Below are positions 1 through 13,400 of a DNA stretch of 64,000 nucleotides, in pieces. How positions within the stretch are numbered: position 1 is the stretch's first letter; each line of letters opens with the position of its first letter. The notes beneath the pieces are model-generated. The model was not told the DNA's origin. It saw only the letters and a program-made list of their open reading frames with translations, and ran no database searches. The position numbers and the translations under genes were made by a program. Source of the stretch: Callaeas wilsoni (lineage: Eukaryota; Chordata; Aves; Passeriformes; Callaeidae); NCBI GenBank assembly GCA_013398955.1, contig VWPU01010164.1:186001-250000 (forward strand), in the 5' to 3' direction.

Positions 1-3000
1 TTTGTCTTTCAAGACACAAACATTGCTCCTGAGGTGCCATGAGAGGTGCAAAGGGAGATTTGTTCCAGGTTCCTGCCTTGTTCCTGTGCCTATTGCCTTG
101 AGTTAACTATGAGTTTACTGGAGGAAAACTGCTAAGAAAAGTGACCTAGTAAAACACACAACGAATGGCTTACACACACACTCTGTGCTGAACAAGTGAA
201 ACAAAAGAGACTTATCTTTCATAGATAGCTGTGCTTTCTTGTAGATCATGCTGCACTTGGCAAAGTGGTGTTTATGGAGAGTGCTCTCTTGGGATTAGAT
301 ATGCAGGTGCCAAAGGGCCTGCTTTTACTTGGAAGCATTTTCTGCTGTATGGCATTACTATAGCCTTGAGCTGTACACTTGGTAAACATCTGTTCTCTGC
401 AGATGACATGGCATCATGACCAGAGTCTCATTTTAGGGGCTGAAAGTCCACCCCTTCTGTCAGGGGATTCACTGTTCCTAATGTGTTCTCAGATGAGTTT
501 TGTCTCTCTTGGCTTAAATCTAATGGACAATGTTTGGCAGCCTCCCTGGTGATCTTGTCCTGTGTTCATCAAGCCTTACGTGATGGCTTGCTTTCTTGAA
601 CACATCTAAGAAGTAGCTGGAAACAGTGTCGTTCTTACTACCAAACTTAGGTGTCTTTGCTAGAGTCTCTGGGGATGAAAATCCTGAAAGTGCAAAGAGG
701 CAAATAACTCTATATAAGTATAGGCAGTATCAATAAATGTAGGTGGACAAATATTCAATTTCTAAACATGTCAAACTGGTATAACCCTCAAAGTCTGGTA
801 GCCTACATTACACGTCTGTATTTGCCTTGCATTTGTGTTCACTGCCTCCTCCACTTTTTAGTGTATGAAGATCACCTTGGTGAAATTCTACCTTCTTCTA
901 TCAGGAAGGATAATCTTCCACTTGTGAGGTTTCCCTAGGGCTTCTGAATGATTCTTTGGAGCTGCTTTCAGAGTTCTTTATATTCCTGTCTCCTAACGAG
1001 AGATCATTTTTCATAGAAAAAAACCTCCTTCTTTGTCTAGTGTGCTTCTAAATGAACAAACCAGGAATCTTTTAAACAGACAGGCAGAAAGTATTTTCCA
1101 TCTGTTTTAACCATGTGTCACTGCCTTGGAGTCTCAGCTTCTTTCTCCTTGCCCAAATTCCAGTTTTTTCAAAGACAACAGGGCTTTCTGAAATTTATGT
1201 CAACAAATGTGTGTACACGTATGCATAAGGATGTGGAAGTGTGCAAATTGCTGTCAATTACTACTCTTTTTTAGAGACATGATGTTGCCTGGTTGTTCAC
1301 AGCAGTGAAAGTGAAAAGCTATTTTCACCTTAACTCAGTCATTTTCAATGACTGCAGCTAAGGTTTTGGTATTTCATACTACTCATTTTAGACTTGCATT
1401 GGGGCTGAAGCTGGCAGACAAATGAGAGTGTAATGGATTGGGCATCAGTGAAAATTGGAAAATACAAATAAAGTTACATATTTTATGTGGTGTTTTTCTC
1501 CTCTGTATAGTTATTACCATTTTGAAGCCATCTGTTTTGTAACGTGAGCTATCTCTTCAACTTTGCCAACATTAAAATTAATAGTTGAATAATTTTTAAA
1601 AACTTGACCTGGTTTAAGACTATTTCCACTTTCCTGAATAAATCTTCAGATAATCAGAGATTCCACATGAAGCAGAAAAACATGCAATACTTTTCTGGAT
1701 GAGGAAAGTGTTATGATCCAGCTTTGCAATTTTCTAAATGTTTTATGGCAGACAGTAAATGTAGCTATCTCTGACTGACTCATACAGCAGGTACAAGTAA
1801 TATATACCAGGCTGTGCATTCATCAGTCAATGCTTTTAAACACATAAGAGCTGTGGATTTTAATATTTCTTTACATTTTTTTGGTATCAGTTAGTTATGT
1901 TGACTCTGCAGTGGAACGGCAACCATTTCAGAGGTGCTCTATACTAAACTCGGTAGCTTTGGGGAGACTCTTTGAAAAGGACACATTACCAGAGGAATAA
2001 AAATCAATATAGTACAGCCCTAGGAGTGCAGGCTTGGGCATGGAGGATGTCAAAAGGACGAGAGAGTCTGAAGCTCTCCCAAAGGGGGACTGGTGAAAGC
2101 TGCTCTCTAATAAAGAAGTGTTTCAGCTGCTGGACTATTTTCGGGAACACTGGGATATAGAAATCATTAAGCTGTCTTAAAGTTTTCTTAGACTTCTGAT
2201 TTTTTTGTCTCTCTCCTTGGTAAGATCTTTGGTTGCACTGCAGTCCCTGGCAGTCTTTAGAACTGGAGAAAAACAGCACTCTTTCATGTTGACAAAGAAA
2301 AGGCAGAAGGAATAAAGGCTTTTTTATCCATTTTCTTTATGATGAATGAAGATGGCTAAAAATTATACTTCAAATTTTTCCTGTTTTGATTTTCTGCATT
2401 AGAAATGCATTTGAAATTCATACTTACTTTTTTAAAGGCTGTTGGAATGATTGAAAACCAGACATAAAAAAGTATGTAGGCGATTAACATCTGTTTGACT
2501 GGAACAGTTGGTAGAAAAACTTTCTTTGTCAAATGTTCACCAATCCAATCTTTTTAAATGTGGCTAAGAAAATGATCCTGTATTTAATCTTTGAAGAATG
2601 TAAAAAAAAGACATAAACTTTAAAAAGTCCTGTAAGTAGCCACTGACAGCAGAGAAACCCAAACAGTGGCCAATATATGACTTGATATTTTCAAGGGAAA
2701 AAAACACCAAAATGAAGATTACTTTAAGCCTTATTTCAATTGCTTTTATACATTATACAGGAACATGAAGGAACCAAAACATATTTTTCTTATCTTTGCT
2801 GGTTACATTTCAAAACTGTTTTTAAACAGGCAGTCAGTGAAGAGGTAAGTAGTTAGGCTAATATGCCATAATGCAGCAAGTGTTATAGCTAGGAAGTAAT
2901 TTTGTATCTCAGAAGTGTGCAGATAAGGAAAAAATCATTTCAGGGGGTGGTTCTTTATTAAAAATAATAACCCGCTGATAAAATTAGTGCTGTACTTGCT

Positions 3001-4529
3001 GGTTAAGAACATGATTAGGAACCCACTCTCTCATTTTGCTGTGCTCTTGATTGAGCCGTACTGCTCACATTTGTTGATAAGGTCTCTCTTCTTGCTATGT
3101 GATGACAGAGGATCTCTTTCTGCTTCAGACATTTTCCTACTTGGACACTGTGACACACAGCAGGCCTTTTAAATAGTGCCATTGTTTTCTATGAGGTCAG
3201 TGAAGAATCTTATTCACAATCCCCTTTATATCAGGCAGAAGAACAATGTCTCAAATTATACGTATAGTCATATATTTTTTGAGAGTCTGGTGGGATTTCT
3301 GTCCTGATTATTAAACTGTCCTTTCTGCTGAAAGATTCTCCTGAGAAAGGATCAACAGCTCTTGTTTAGATGGTGGCAGTAGGTCACTTATTGGGGCATG
3401 GGGAGGAGGTATGCTAAGAGGTCTGTACTCCTCTCTCTTAATACTGCAGCTGTACGGTTCCTTGTCCTGTGATGCAGCTGTAATCCTGTCCAGCTTCCAT
3501 CCCCTCCTTCCTCCCACTTCCCACTGGGATTTTTTCTTTTCTTTCTGATTTTATGGACATCGTTATCGCAGGGTAGAACAGCTATTGCCTTTCGCCTCCC
3601 ATTTTAATTTTATTTTAAGACACCATCACCCAATGGAATAGCTACCTAACTGGTGCATACTTCAATGACATTCCTTTCGAGCATCATTCCTAAATTATGA
3701 AAGCTGCTGCTTAAACAGCATTGCTCACAAAAGATTCCATTGCATTTCAAACAAACAAATTGTCAGTGGGGCTCTTGCTAGCACCATGTCTTTGAGAATG
3801 GTGTCAGCACCGTTGGCCATAAGATACGACACTCTCTCTGTTTCTGTAAAGGTGGAAGGCATCCGGGCTGCATGGGGGCAGCCATGCAAGTGTCTCCTGT
3901 CTGCAGCAAGAGGCAGCCTCCCCATGTACTGCTGTCCTTGCAGCACGTCTGGGCTGCTAGGGCTGAGATCAAATGTGCTGTCATGCTCTTGATGGAAAAA
4001 AAGCCTCTTTCTTCCTAGTCAAAGAACCGTATTTACTCTGGGACAAACCTGCCACCTCCAAAATTGGAGAACAAGGATTCTGCACCCCTGAGCACCTGGA
4101 TGCAGATGTGCACTTAAGAATTCAACTTCCAAAGAGTCCTTTCTCTGTGTCTTGGTCCTCCTAAGATATGCTAAATGGCAAAGCACAGACATACTTTTAC
4201 CTTCCTCCAAAGTATGCCTGTTACCATTTCCTATAGCAGAATTACTGGCGAGGGAAGATTTTCTCCTGTCCATCTTTCTTGGTCCTTTCCTCTTTCCTAT
4301 TACTTGTCAATGGTCTGGTGCAGGAGAAAAATTTGCAACAGCACAAAATCATGTGAATGGCCTTGCTTCTTTGGAATAAAGTTTCATTTACCTCAGCAGA
4401 CTGTCTTTAAAGACTATATGGGGAAGAACAAAAACTAGGCAAGCATCCTTCACCTTATATGTTCCCAGATTCCAGGTATTCCCCTGCCAGGATTCCCTGA
4501 GCCTGTTGAGTTTGGTCTAGTAGTGCTCA
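1..4529. other. Unannotated AT-rich DNA
   Basis: I see no gene or recognisable repeat here. Open frames are all under 92 codons, overlap on both strands and show no domain. The part from about 3700 to 4160 is somewhat richer in GC and has opposing open frames, which is expected where stop codons are rarer. There are scattered A and T runs only. Confidence 0.6.
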
Positions 4530-5060
4530 ACTGATCAAGTGCACCTCCAAGCTTTTTGCATTCATGACCTACTTTGGCAAGGAATTCCACCAATCTGTTC
4601 TACCATGTTGCATGAAGAAAGTCTTTATCTTCACTTTTATCTGTCTCTGAATAGCTTCATCTTATGGCCACTAGTTCTCATGCTAGAGGAGACAGTGAGG
4701 GTCCAAATCTTGTCTAGCCGTCCGGAAGCTCTCTGAATTTTGAAAACCTCAGCTGTATCTCTCTTCAGGATCTCTCTTTGCCAGCTGAAGAGTCCAACTT
4801 GTCCTTGGAAGTGATTCTGTGCCTCGAATTTCCTTGGTGCCCTCCGCTGAGCCTTTTAAAGCACTGCCACATATTGTTTGTATGTTTTTCATCCATGGGA
4901 ACCAAAAGTATCAAGGTATGGGTGCTATCTGTCATGACATTTTGGCTTTTGTTCTCTGTTCCTTTTCTTATAATTTCTACTCTTTCTGGACTGCCTTCAA
5001 TGCTGAATCAATACTTCTGTAGTATTGTGAATCACAGCCCCTGCTCTGACTGACCTTTCC
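4530..5060 (-). mobile_element. Old CR1/L3-like LINE relic, 3' region
   Basis: On the minus strand this reads as a heavily diverged 3' end of a CR1/L3-type LINE, covering the C-terminal part of ORF2. The + strand shows the order expected for such a reversed element: a block like GGCAAGGAATTCCACCAATC, then GTTGCATGAAGAAAGTC, CACTAGTTCTCATG, a CAGCTGAAGAGTCCAACTTG block, then GGTGCCCTCCGCTGAGCC and TTCTTATAATTTCTAC. These agree in order and spacing with amniote-wide CR1/L3 3' sequences as I remember them. No long open frame survives and the terminal tandem tail is not evident. The copy is probably older than the avian CR1 copies at 24517 and 46318. Exact ends are uncertain by some tens of bases. 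Confidence 0.65.
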
Positions 5061-8000
5061 TGACTTACTGTAGGTCTTTTGGCTGAAATAATCCCTACAA
5101 TAACTAGATGTGAAAGCTCTGTACATCATCCACCATTGGTCTGTATGTGCATCTGCTTCTCCAGGTTCCTGTCAATATGCTTGGATAGCTACAGGGCAAA
5201 GTCTGTAACCTTATCTCTGTTTTATACCTTCTCCCACAGAAGATCTGAGACGAAATAAATGCATATTTTCTTATCAAGTTCTCAGGTGCTATGCAGGCAG
5301 AGGACTTTCTGCAGTGTGTGTGTAAGTGGACTCAAGGCCAGAGAAATGGATGCAGGAGGATGCTGGGTCATGGAGACAGCCAGAGTGTGGGTTATCATAG
5401 AGAGAGGATCAGTCTGGATGTGAGGACATTGCCCACCACATCCTGTGCACAGCACTACAGAAAGCAGCCTTATGCTTACTCCCTCACAAAGAAGCTGGAG
5501 AAGTCCCAAGCCGTAAATTGTTCTATGCTGGGAAAGAAATCTGGGAAATTATCAGTGTATAGCTGCCCTGTTCTTATATCCTTCCCTAGCTATCTATTTT
5601 GTAGCCCCATTAGAGAAATTCTTCTCTTTATGTTTCTTGGCTGCAACGCAGCAGCATGTATCCTCACTAAACCATCTCCATTTTGCTGTCCCTGTAATAG
5701 GGGGAAAGATATACACTCTTTCTTGCCAGCTTTCTCCTCCGGCTGTTTCATATCTGTGTGACTGTATTGTAAGAGCAGCTTTTTCATGGTCTACTGCTTG
5801 TGCTTTGGTTCTAACTATAAATAAGAAATGCATCAGAATCCACAATTGCTCTTTTTTTTCTTAAGTGACTTGCTAATTTCCAAACTTCAGAAAAGTCAGT
5901 TTTCTGTTAAAGTTTGAATCCCCTTGCTCATTCCAAGTTTTCTGTATGTTGTAAATACAATGCCAGCCAGTTTGTCAGGTGCAACTGCTCTGTGAGCTCC
6001 ATTTGATTGCTACTGCATGCCCATATATATGGTAGCTAACTCCTGTGTCCTTGCACTGTCTGTTGAGTCCGCTTTATTTGAGACTGGAAATATTTTAGCA
6101 GCAGGTAACAGAAATTTTTTATGGACATTTCAGAGAACTCATAACTCAACCTCCCTAAAATATTTTCTTTTCTCCACAGTGTAATAAAACATCCTCCTTT
6201 TTTATATAGCTGGAGTACCACTGGATTCAGGTAGAAACTTTTCTCACATTTCTTTGGCTCTTTTGTGAGGTTAGAAGTAAAGGTAAGTAACTGAAATAAA
6301 TTCCACAAAACATAAGTGATGTATAGTAGGCGTGAAATGCAGAGATAGCTATTGCACATTTTAAGCCTGTCTCTCTAAAGACTTGCAAAATATTTTCATG
6401 TTAAAACAGATGATTTGCATTGAGTCCCAATAAAATGTATTAGAGCAAACCCAAGCCCATTGCTAAACTGTAGATGTTTGAATCACATCCTCCTGTTCAT
6501 GGAAGCTTTAGGTTGCTTTGATAATATTATCTAGGGTTTTCGTGGTGGGTTTGTTGTACTGTTTGGTTGGGACTTTTTCCTTTTCTTTGAGTTCTTTTTC
6601 CCCCAAATGTAAAAGAATGTGATTAATATCAGTTTAATTTCACCAACACTTAAGCTTGGACATATTTCCATAGATCTGGCCTGTGGCTAACTGCTGTAGC
6701 AACTGTCATTAATTACTGGAAATGGAATTAGGATCCTCAGAAGCAACACATATCATATCCATTTTTGTCTGTTACACATCCTGCAATAAACCCCCAAATC
6801 CTCAAATGTAGCTGGAATACTTTGGGAGGGAGAGGAAGCTTTTGACTCTTGGAAGAGCGATCTGTGAGTTTTGCACAGCCTACAGGAAATCCAGCTTTGG
6901 CAGAAAGAAAGCTTCATTTAAAATAAATGCATAATTATTTTTGTTTAACTAGCTTGGTGTCTGGTCTAAGACAGAGGTATCTCTGTTATTTGGGATGTGA
7001 CTCTTTCTCCTCCCATCAGGAGTAGGATATAGTGAGACTGCAGTCACTTATTTTTGTGCTGTACCTTGGAGGGAATTTGGGGATGCACAGAGCTGGTATC
7101 CAGTAGGTCAGCTGTGGTCTGTCAGATCACCAAGCCAATCATGCCTTTAGGGAGGGTTATGGTGGTTGCTCATGTGGCTGCTGCTGAGACTGGAGCACTG
7201 AACCCCGAGTGGCTGTACAGCATGGACTGACTGAGCTGCGCTGGCTCCGCAGACAAGTAATAACTGAAGCATGCACCACTTCTTCGGGTGCATTTGATGC
7301 AATTTCAGCACAGTTGTGTCCTGTCTGCTGTTTATGCACGACTGGTTTTCCTTGTGCCTCTGTAATCTTGAAGGATGGTGTAGGCACGGCACTGCAGAGT
7401 GGCTGAGGGAATGCTATTCCTTCTCTGGATGCACAACCTACTTACTTGGGGTAAAGAACACCACCACCAATTTTGTAATGTTTAGATCCTTCAAAGTCAT
7501 GGACTTTATGAAAAGTGACACAGCCCTCCAGAGGATCAACAACTACATAGTTTAAAAAATAAACATAAAAGAAGGTGGAAAGTAAGCACTAAGGATTCCA
7601 CTCAAGTTTTGTGCAGAACCATAGCTGATCACAGCACAAAAGGTTTCTTTGTCAGCTTCTAGTAATTTTTTTAAGGGCAGGTAAATATTTTGTTTCCATG
7701 ATTATGAGAAACTAAGGGAGAAATAAATGAAACAAATAAAACCCCCCTCCCATATAACCTCTAAAAGCAAAACAGCTCATCCCCATATATTTTTTCCTAC
7801 TTACTCCTCTGTAGTACTCCTGTTTTCCAAGATAAACGTGCTGCACAGCACAGCCTGGTTTGAAGTCTTTTCAGCAGAAAAGGAGAAAGTGAACTGCCAA
7901 GGGAAACGCTTTCTTCCCAAACTTGAGGGGAGCCTTTCCAGTTAAGATTTGTATGTTACTCACTGTGACTCATACTAAAAAACCTGTCAAAGATAATAAA

Positions 8001-9665
8001 TCAACAGGAAAAAAGTATGGTCAAAGAAAAAGTGAAGTCATAAAAAAAGAATTAATTTCAAAGCTCACCTGCTAGTGCCTGGTACAACACAAAGACACTT
8101 TCCTTTTACAGATCAGCCTACTGATCTGAGAGTTGAACCTGCAGAAACAGCTACTTACTGAAAAAAAAAAAGTTGTCATTTTAAAAAAAATAAGTAATGA
8201 ACAAAAATCCCCAAGCAGTGACACAGCAGCTGCCCAAAGTCAGCATAGGTATTGTCAGAGGAAATCAAAAAGAAGACAGAAAGGGCGAAGTAATTATGCA
8301 ACCAGTTCATTTGTTTCACATGTGCTGGTGTCCCAGTGATGTTCTCAGATCCTAGGAAGAGCTTATCTGAAGATCAAATTTTGTAAAAGTATTTTGGTCA
8401 TAATTGTCAGAAAAAGATAAAAGCACACACATGTTTATATGTTCCTTTTCAATATGCTACCAAGAACTTAGAAAATAATGTTAAAAAAACCCCTTAAGGT
8501 TGCTTAAGGGTGGTGTTGTTTTTTCTCTTTTTTCCCAAATCTTAATTTATAGAAAACAAAAGCAATGAAAAATTTACAAAACAAATACCTAATTTTGGGG
8601 TTAGAGATGAAAGACGGGGGCTGCGTCTTTTCAGTAAGCTAAGGATATATAGAAACGCTGCCAGATCAAGATGAGTCTGTATTTTAGACTTCTTCCTGAC
8701 AACAGTCATTAGCAATTCATAAGGAAATACCTCATTAAGCAAATAACACATAAATTATGGGGTAATTTAAAAACGCTTCCAGCTCATTACAATAGACTGA
8801 TTAAAAAGCAGATTTCTTTCATAACATCCTCTCTTTATCCATAATGACATTGAACCTGAGTTTCATTCTGTTCCCCTGAAGTCCAAATTTGTGGGAGCTT
8901 CGCACAGTGTTTCCTCCAGCTTACATGCCAGACCCTAGATCCAGAAGTGCTACTTCCGTTTTCAGATGCCGCTGAGGTAGGCTGTTAAAGAGAATAAATC
9001 CTTAAACAAGCAGACACGCTGATCTGGAAGTGGACTACCTGTATGGATAGGCTTCAACTCCTGCATGAAGCTACGGGAAGCTTTCTGGGGCTTTGTAGTT
9101 CTCACAGAAAAGCTGAGTGAAGAAACTGCCCCTTCCTCAACCCTCTCCCCATTCTATTGAGAATCTGCAATGTTTATTTTCCTTTCCACTTGAAACCAGA
9201 GCTTTGACTTGTCGGGATGGTCTCCAAATAGCGTTCTTTGAATATTGAAGAGCTGCCAGAGAGATCAGCAGTAACCAAATGGGAAGAGTTCCTGGATAAA
9301 GATTTTGGGAGAGTTTAAAAAAGGAACTCTGATCCTGCTCTCCAGGCTGCATGGAATGTGCCTACATGAAATGCACGGCTGGAGTATGGTGCACATCATC
9401 CAGACTGGGTCTAGAAGTGTTCTAGGGGCCCATACCTGATTTTCATTTGCAGTGAAACTGGAGTGCAATTTTGCCTTATTTCTGCCAGAGAACTGCCTGA
9501 TGGGAAGTCAAGATAGACATGAACCCCTCATGGCCCTGAACTAGGATTTTGGAAGCAGTCTTGGGGCCAAAGAGATATACACAGACACATACACATATAA
9601 ACTATTTTGACTTCACTAGGACTGAGATTTTTGTTAGCTTTGCCAAGGAAATCTCAAAATTATGT
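5061..9665. other. Unannotated AT-rich DNA
   Basis: No gene or clear repeat was found. The longest open frame, 156 codons at 5291-5761 on the + strand, has no recognisable domain, no good exon boundaries and a rival open frame on the other strand, so I do not call it a gene. A perfect 8-bp hairpin lies at 8491-8510. A-runs occur near 8161 and 8180. Confidence 0.55.
8491..8510. repeat. Perfect 8-bp inverted repeat with 4-base loop
   Basis: CCCTTAAG at 8491-8498 is followed by the loop GTTG and by its exact reverse complement CTTAAGGG at 8503-8510. Flanking A-rich sequence on the left and T-rich sequence on the right could lengthen the stem imperfectly. It may be chance or the remnant of a small inverted-repeat element. 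Confidence 0.7.
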
Positions 9666-9900
9666 TGAATTGGGTTCATGTGGCAAGTCTTTGGCACTTA
9701 GGGGCTGCAGAGGTGGCCCCGTAGGGAAAGGCCAGGGGCTGCCTCATGCCAACACATACAGTTTCAGCTGGCTCTGCAATGGACTGTAGGACACAGCTGA
9801 GCCCATCAACAAAGCTGAAAGCCTCTCTGTGCAAATGTCTTTGTGAAAGAGCAGAACACACCACACAGGCAGAAGAGGAAGGGAAAAAAAATGAAACAGT

Positions 9901-9919
9901 GAAAAAATGAAAAAATGAA
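9901..9919. repeat. A-rich GAAAAAAT direct repeat inside the LTR
   Basis: Two consecutive GAAAAAAT-like units follow an A run, interrupting the LTR at 9666-10517. They are probably a local expansion of an A-rich part of U3. Confidence 0.6.
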
Positions 9920-10358
9920 ACATCAGAAAGAACACCAAGTTGAGAGGATGAAAAAATATTCTTCATGATAGAATGAAGATCACTCCACAAAGGACCCATA
10001 CATAAGCCCACACTGGAGCAGATGCTTCCGTGATTGTACTACAACCCAAAGAGGCCCCACGTTGGTGTGTGGAAATTGTGTAAGAAAAAAGGAGCAAGAG
10101 AGAGAAAATGCTACGACTTGACCCTGACTGCCTGCACCACCTGCTGCCTCGCTGAAGCTGTTGAATATAACCTGTGATGGCAGTAAGGTGGGTAGAGAGG
10201 AATCTGTAGTAAAACTGAGCATGGAAAAGAAGAAAAGTGTTTCCCAAGTGCCTACATATTTCTTTTTCTTTTTTGCTGTTTAACAATACCTAAACTGGTA
10301 CAAATTTTTTAGATCATCAACAAATTAAGTTCTCCAAGGCTGAGTCCGTTTTGCTGGT

Positions 10359-10364
10359 AATAAA
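10359..10364 (+). promoter_or_regulatory. AATAAA polyadenylation signal of the solo LTR
   Basis: The hexamer AATAAA lies in the expected place, upstream of the U5 block that starts near 10388. Such a signal would define the R/U5 end of the ancestral provirus. Current use is unknown. Confidence 0.5.
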
Positions 10365-13300
10365 ACTGTTAAATTATCTTTCCATCCTTATCTCAACCTA
10401 CCAGTCTTGTTGCTCCTATTCTTCCTATTTTCTTCCCCCATCCTGCTGGGATGAGCTGGGGGAATGTGTAAGTAACTGTGTGGGCGCTTGACTGTGAGCC
10501 GAGGCTATACCATCACAAACATATGCCTTGTGGCTAGTGACTTTGTTTATCTATTCCTCAACTCTGTGTGACTTTCCACTTGAAAATAAAAGGTTGTAGT
10601 GATGATAAAATGTTCAACAATATCTGTAATTAGAGTTGTCTCATTAATCTCTAAGCAGCAAATTCCCGGCTTTTCAGTGGGCATCTCTTGATAGCATGAC
10701 ACCCTGTCATTAATGAATAGATGAAGTAATCTGTCATTTGCAATCCACAAATAAAATTGTGTTCAAATTATGAATAACAGCCATGCAGAAAGGTACAATC
10801 TATCCGTCTCCTGTGCCAGTCTATGGATATGAGTAAAATATAGAAATAAAATAACATTTTAATGCAAAATTTCAAATTATTTTATAATTTTAAGAAGTTT
10901 GCTGGCAAAAAAATAATGTACTTCTCTCTACAATTTGCAAAGCAGTGCACTTGTGGTGATTAAAGTGAAAGGATGCTGATGGAGTCTGAGGATGCAGAAG
11001 GAAATACTTGGTTAAAGAAAAAATACTGAATTAGAATTAAAGCCAAAAATTGCTTAAAGATAGTCATGAAACACTTCACCAGCATCTTTCTTAGCATCTA
11101 GGCCTCCATCCAACAAAACTCAGAACCATCTGCTTGGTTTCTGTCAAATGTTATATCACTGAAAGCTGTGTATAAGTCAGCCCATGAGGTTAAACACGTG
11201 CCTAAATGTTTGACTTGCAAGGTTACAGGGTCTTTTCAAATACGGAATGGAATTACATCACCCAGGTCCTGCAGAGTGTAAGCCTGAGCCATTGCCTCCT
11301 GGGTTGGAAGCTGGGCTTATTCATGTGATTGCAATGGCATTGCCTTGACAGCATGCAGGAATGTATTTGACATAAACCTCTGTATAGAAGTAATTTCTTA
11401 GTTGAACACTGGTGCCTCTGACTTTCAGAGCTCAGTTCTGGAGCTTTTTCTCCATGGATGGCCATGAAGTACATTTAGCCATGTAATCATTCCAAGCAGC
11501 TTTCTAACTGCTGTTCTTTGCAAGTCAGATTATACCTGACCTGAAAAAGTAAAAGCCACTGTTTTACTTCGGGTCATTAGAGCTCTAATTGGCCATTACC
11601 TAACCAGAAACATATATCCATTATTGCTGTTATAAATCTTTCCTCTCTTTTTCCTTTTCTTTTTAACCAACTGGAAACATGAGAAAATCTAGCTAGAACT
11701 GGAAATCTACTTCAGATTTTTTTTCATTTCTAAATGATTTGGTGCCCAGTCTAGAGATGGGTTTTCCTTGAGTAGTTAAAGTGTTATGTTTAGTTTTGAA
11801 ATGTTTGCATCAGGCCAGTTGAGTTATATTCACTAAGAAAGGATTTGGAGTAGATATCCAATTTTCTGTATGTTGTTGTGAGCAGTCAGTCATTAAAGAT
11901 GATGTGATAGCCAAAGCCAAAACCTTGAATCTGGAAACATTTGTATTTTATCATCCTGTTAAAGGAGGAGGGTGTATGTGAGAGAGATGGATGCCAATAA
12001 AAACAATGAATCTCTGGCAAGAGAACTATTTGAAAAATAGTTTCCTAGGAAACTGCTTTATACTTCATACATGCTATCTTTGAGATAACAGCTTTTTCTT
12101 ATCAAAACACCCACATGGCTGAAAGTACCTGTTTGTATTTTCTCCCTCTTTTTCAGGGAGAAAGAAAGGTTACAAGAAATTGATCAATTCGAAATATTTT
12201 CCCTTTCTTCTGGCCTGCTTTTTCCTGGTACAATTATTTTCCATCCTAAAAGGAAATGCAAGAAGGTTTATGTATGTCAGTCCTGCAGCTTAACTCGTGG
12301 TACTGATGGGAGTTAACATTTAAAGGCTAAGAAGTGGTTTACTGTCTCTGAGAGTGTTTCATGATAGGGAAATGCCACAGAACTTGTTTCTAGTGCTTGA
12401 TAGAGTCTTTTGTAACTAAAACAATTATTGATGTTATAATTATGTCCCAAAGGCTAATATAAGTTTTATTTTCTGATGGTGACAACTGATACCAACTTTG
12501 ATTTCCTCAAGCTTGCTTATGGATTTTCTTTGAGCCTCGGGAAATATATGGATGCAGTTTAATGAATTGCAAACCCTGAAAAGCTAAATCTTTTCCAGAG
12601 AAAATGGAGGCAGAAATATATTTGGGTACCTTTTCTTTTATGTAGATTCACTTGAATGAATTATAATATTTACGAAGTTTAGAACATGTATTTGCTTTAG
12701 AAGTCAGGCTTACAACATTATTATGGCCTCAAAGTTTTCAGTAAACATGGTTTTAAGTCAGAAATTCCGTTATAGCTGCTGGCCTACCTGCTGGTTTCTG
12801 TGCAAATCTGAAGGACTTGTGAACTATGAAGAAGCGTGAATTCAAGAAATGACCTCAAGTGAAAGCTCCTGCAGATTCCTAAAATAGAAGTCAGCTCTAA
12901 TTTTAGGGTGAGATCCTTAGCAGCTTCCAAAGTTTGAGGATGGTTATTCTGCATATTTCTACAGTGTAGTATCAGACTCTGAACTATCTTCACCATATTT
13001 ATCCTCATAGTGCGTGGTTTCTTACAAAAACCTAGCAGTTTAAAATTTTACAGTGGGACTCATCATACCTACCTTTAGCTATCTAAACACAAAAGAGTTT
13101 TTCTGAGATGTCTGTACTGTTTCCACGATAAAGGATATGTGTCAACCATCTCCAGAGGATACTTCCCAGCACCCTACAGTGGTTGTATGGAGCAGTCTTG
13201 GTAAGTCCCTCTCAGACATTCCTCTTTCTTTCCTTTGATGGAGGTTGGAGGCTTGATGGCTAAGTTGGGCTAGATAACAAAGTTTGAGACCTGAAATACT

Positions 13301-13400
13301 TGTTTCTCAGGACAAGGTCCAGGGAACAGGGTGATGGCCATGACTTCTCACACTCCATTGCTGAGATCCTCCTTTCATAAAAATAAATCAATCCAAAAGA

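Larger units (their letters stand above)
9666..10517 (+). mobile_element. Solo LTR of an endogenous retrovirus, avian ERVL-like, plus strand
   Basis: The segment begins TGAATTGGGTTCATGTGGC and ends near ACCATCACA, giving the TG...CA ends of a retroviral LTR, about 850 bp. The U3 part carries GGGGCTGCAGAGGTGGC and GCTGAGCCCATCA. A middle part has partial tandem motifs of the CACACTGGAGCAG and CCCCACGTTGG kind. The 3' part has CTGAGTCCGTTTTGCTGG, an AATAAA polyadenylation signal at 10359-10364 and the U5-like block TTATCTCAACCTACCAG. This order matches an LTR family common in neoavian genomes, from memory, and the same family recurs reversed at 23333-23895. No gag, pol or env sequence adjoins it, so it is a solo LTR. 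If the end is moved to 10521, TATGT before and TATGC after would be a 4-of-5 target-site duplication; this is tentative. Confidence 0.75.

Noticed and set aside
5291..5761. 156-codon open frame on the + strand
   Set aside because: No domain, no signal or repeated pattern, opposing open frames on the minus strand and no convincing exon boundaries. In 64 kb read in six frames one or two open frames of this length are expected by chance.
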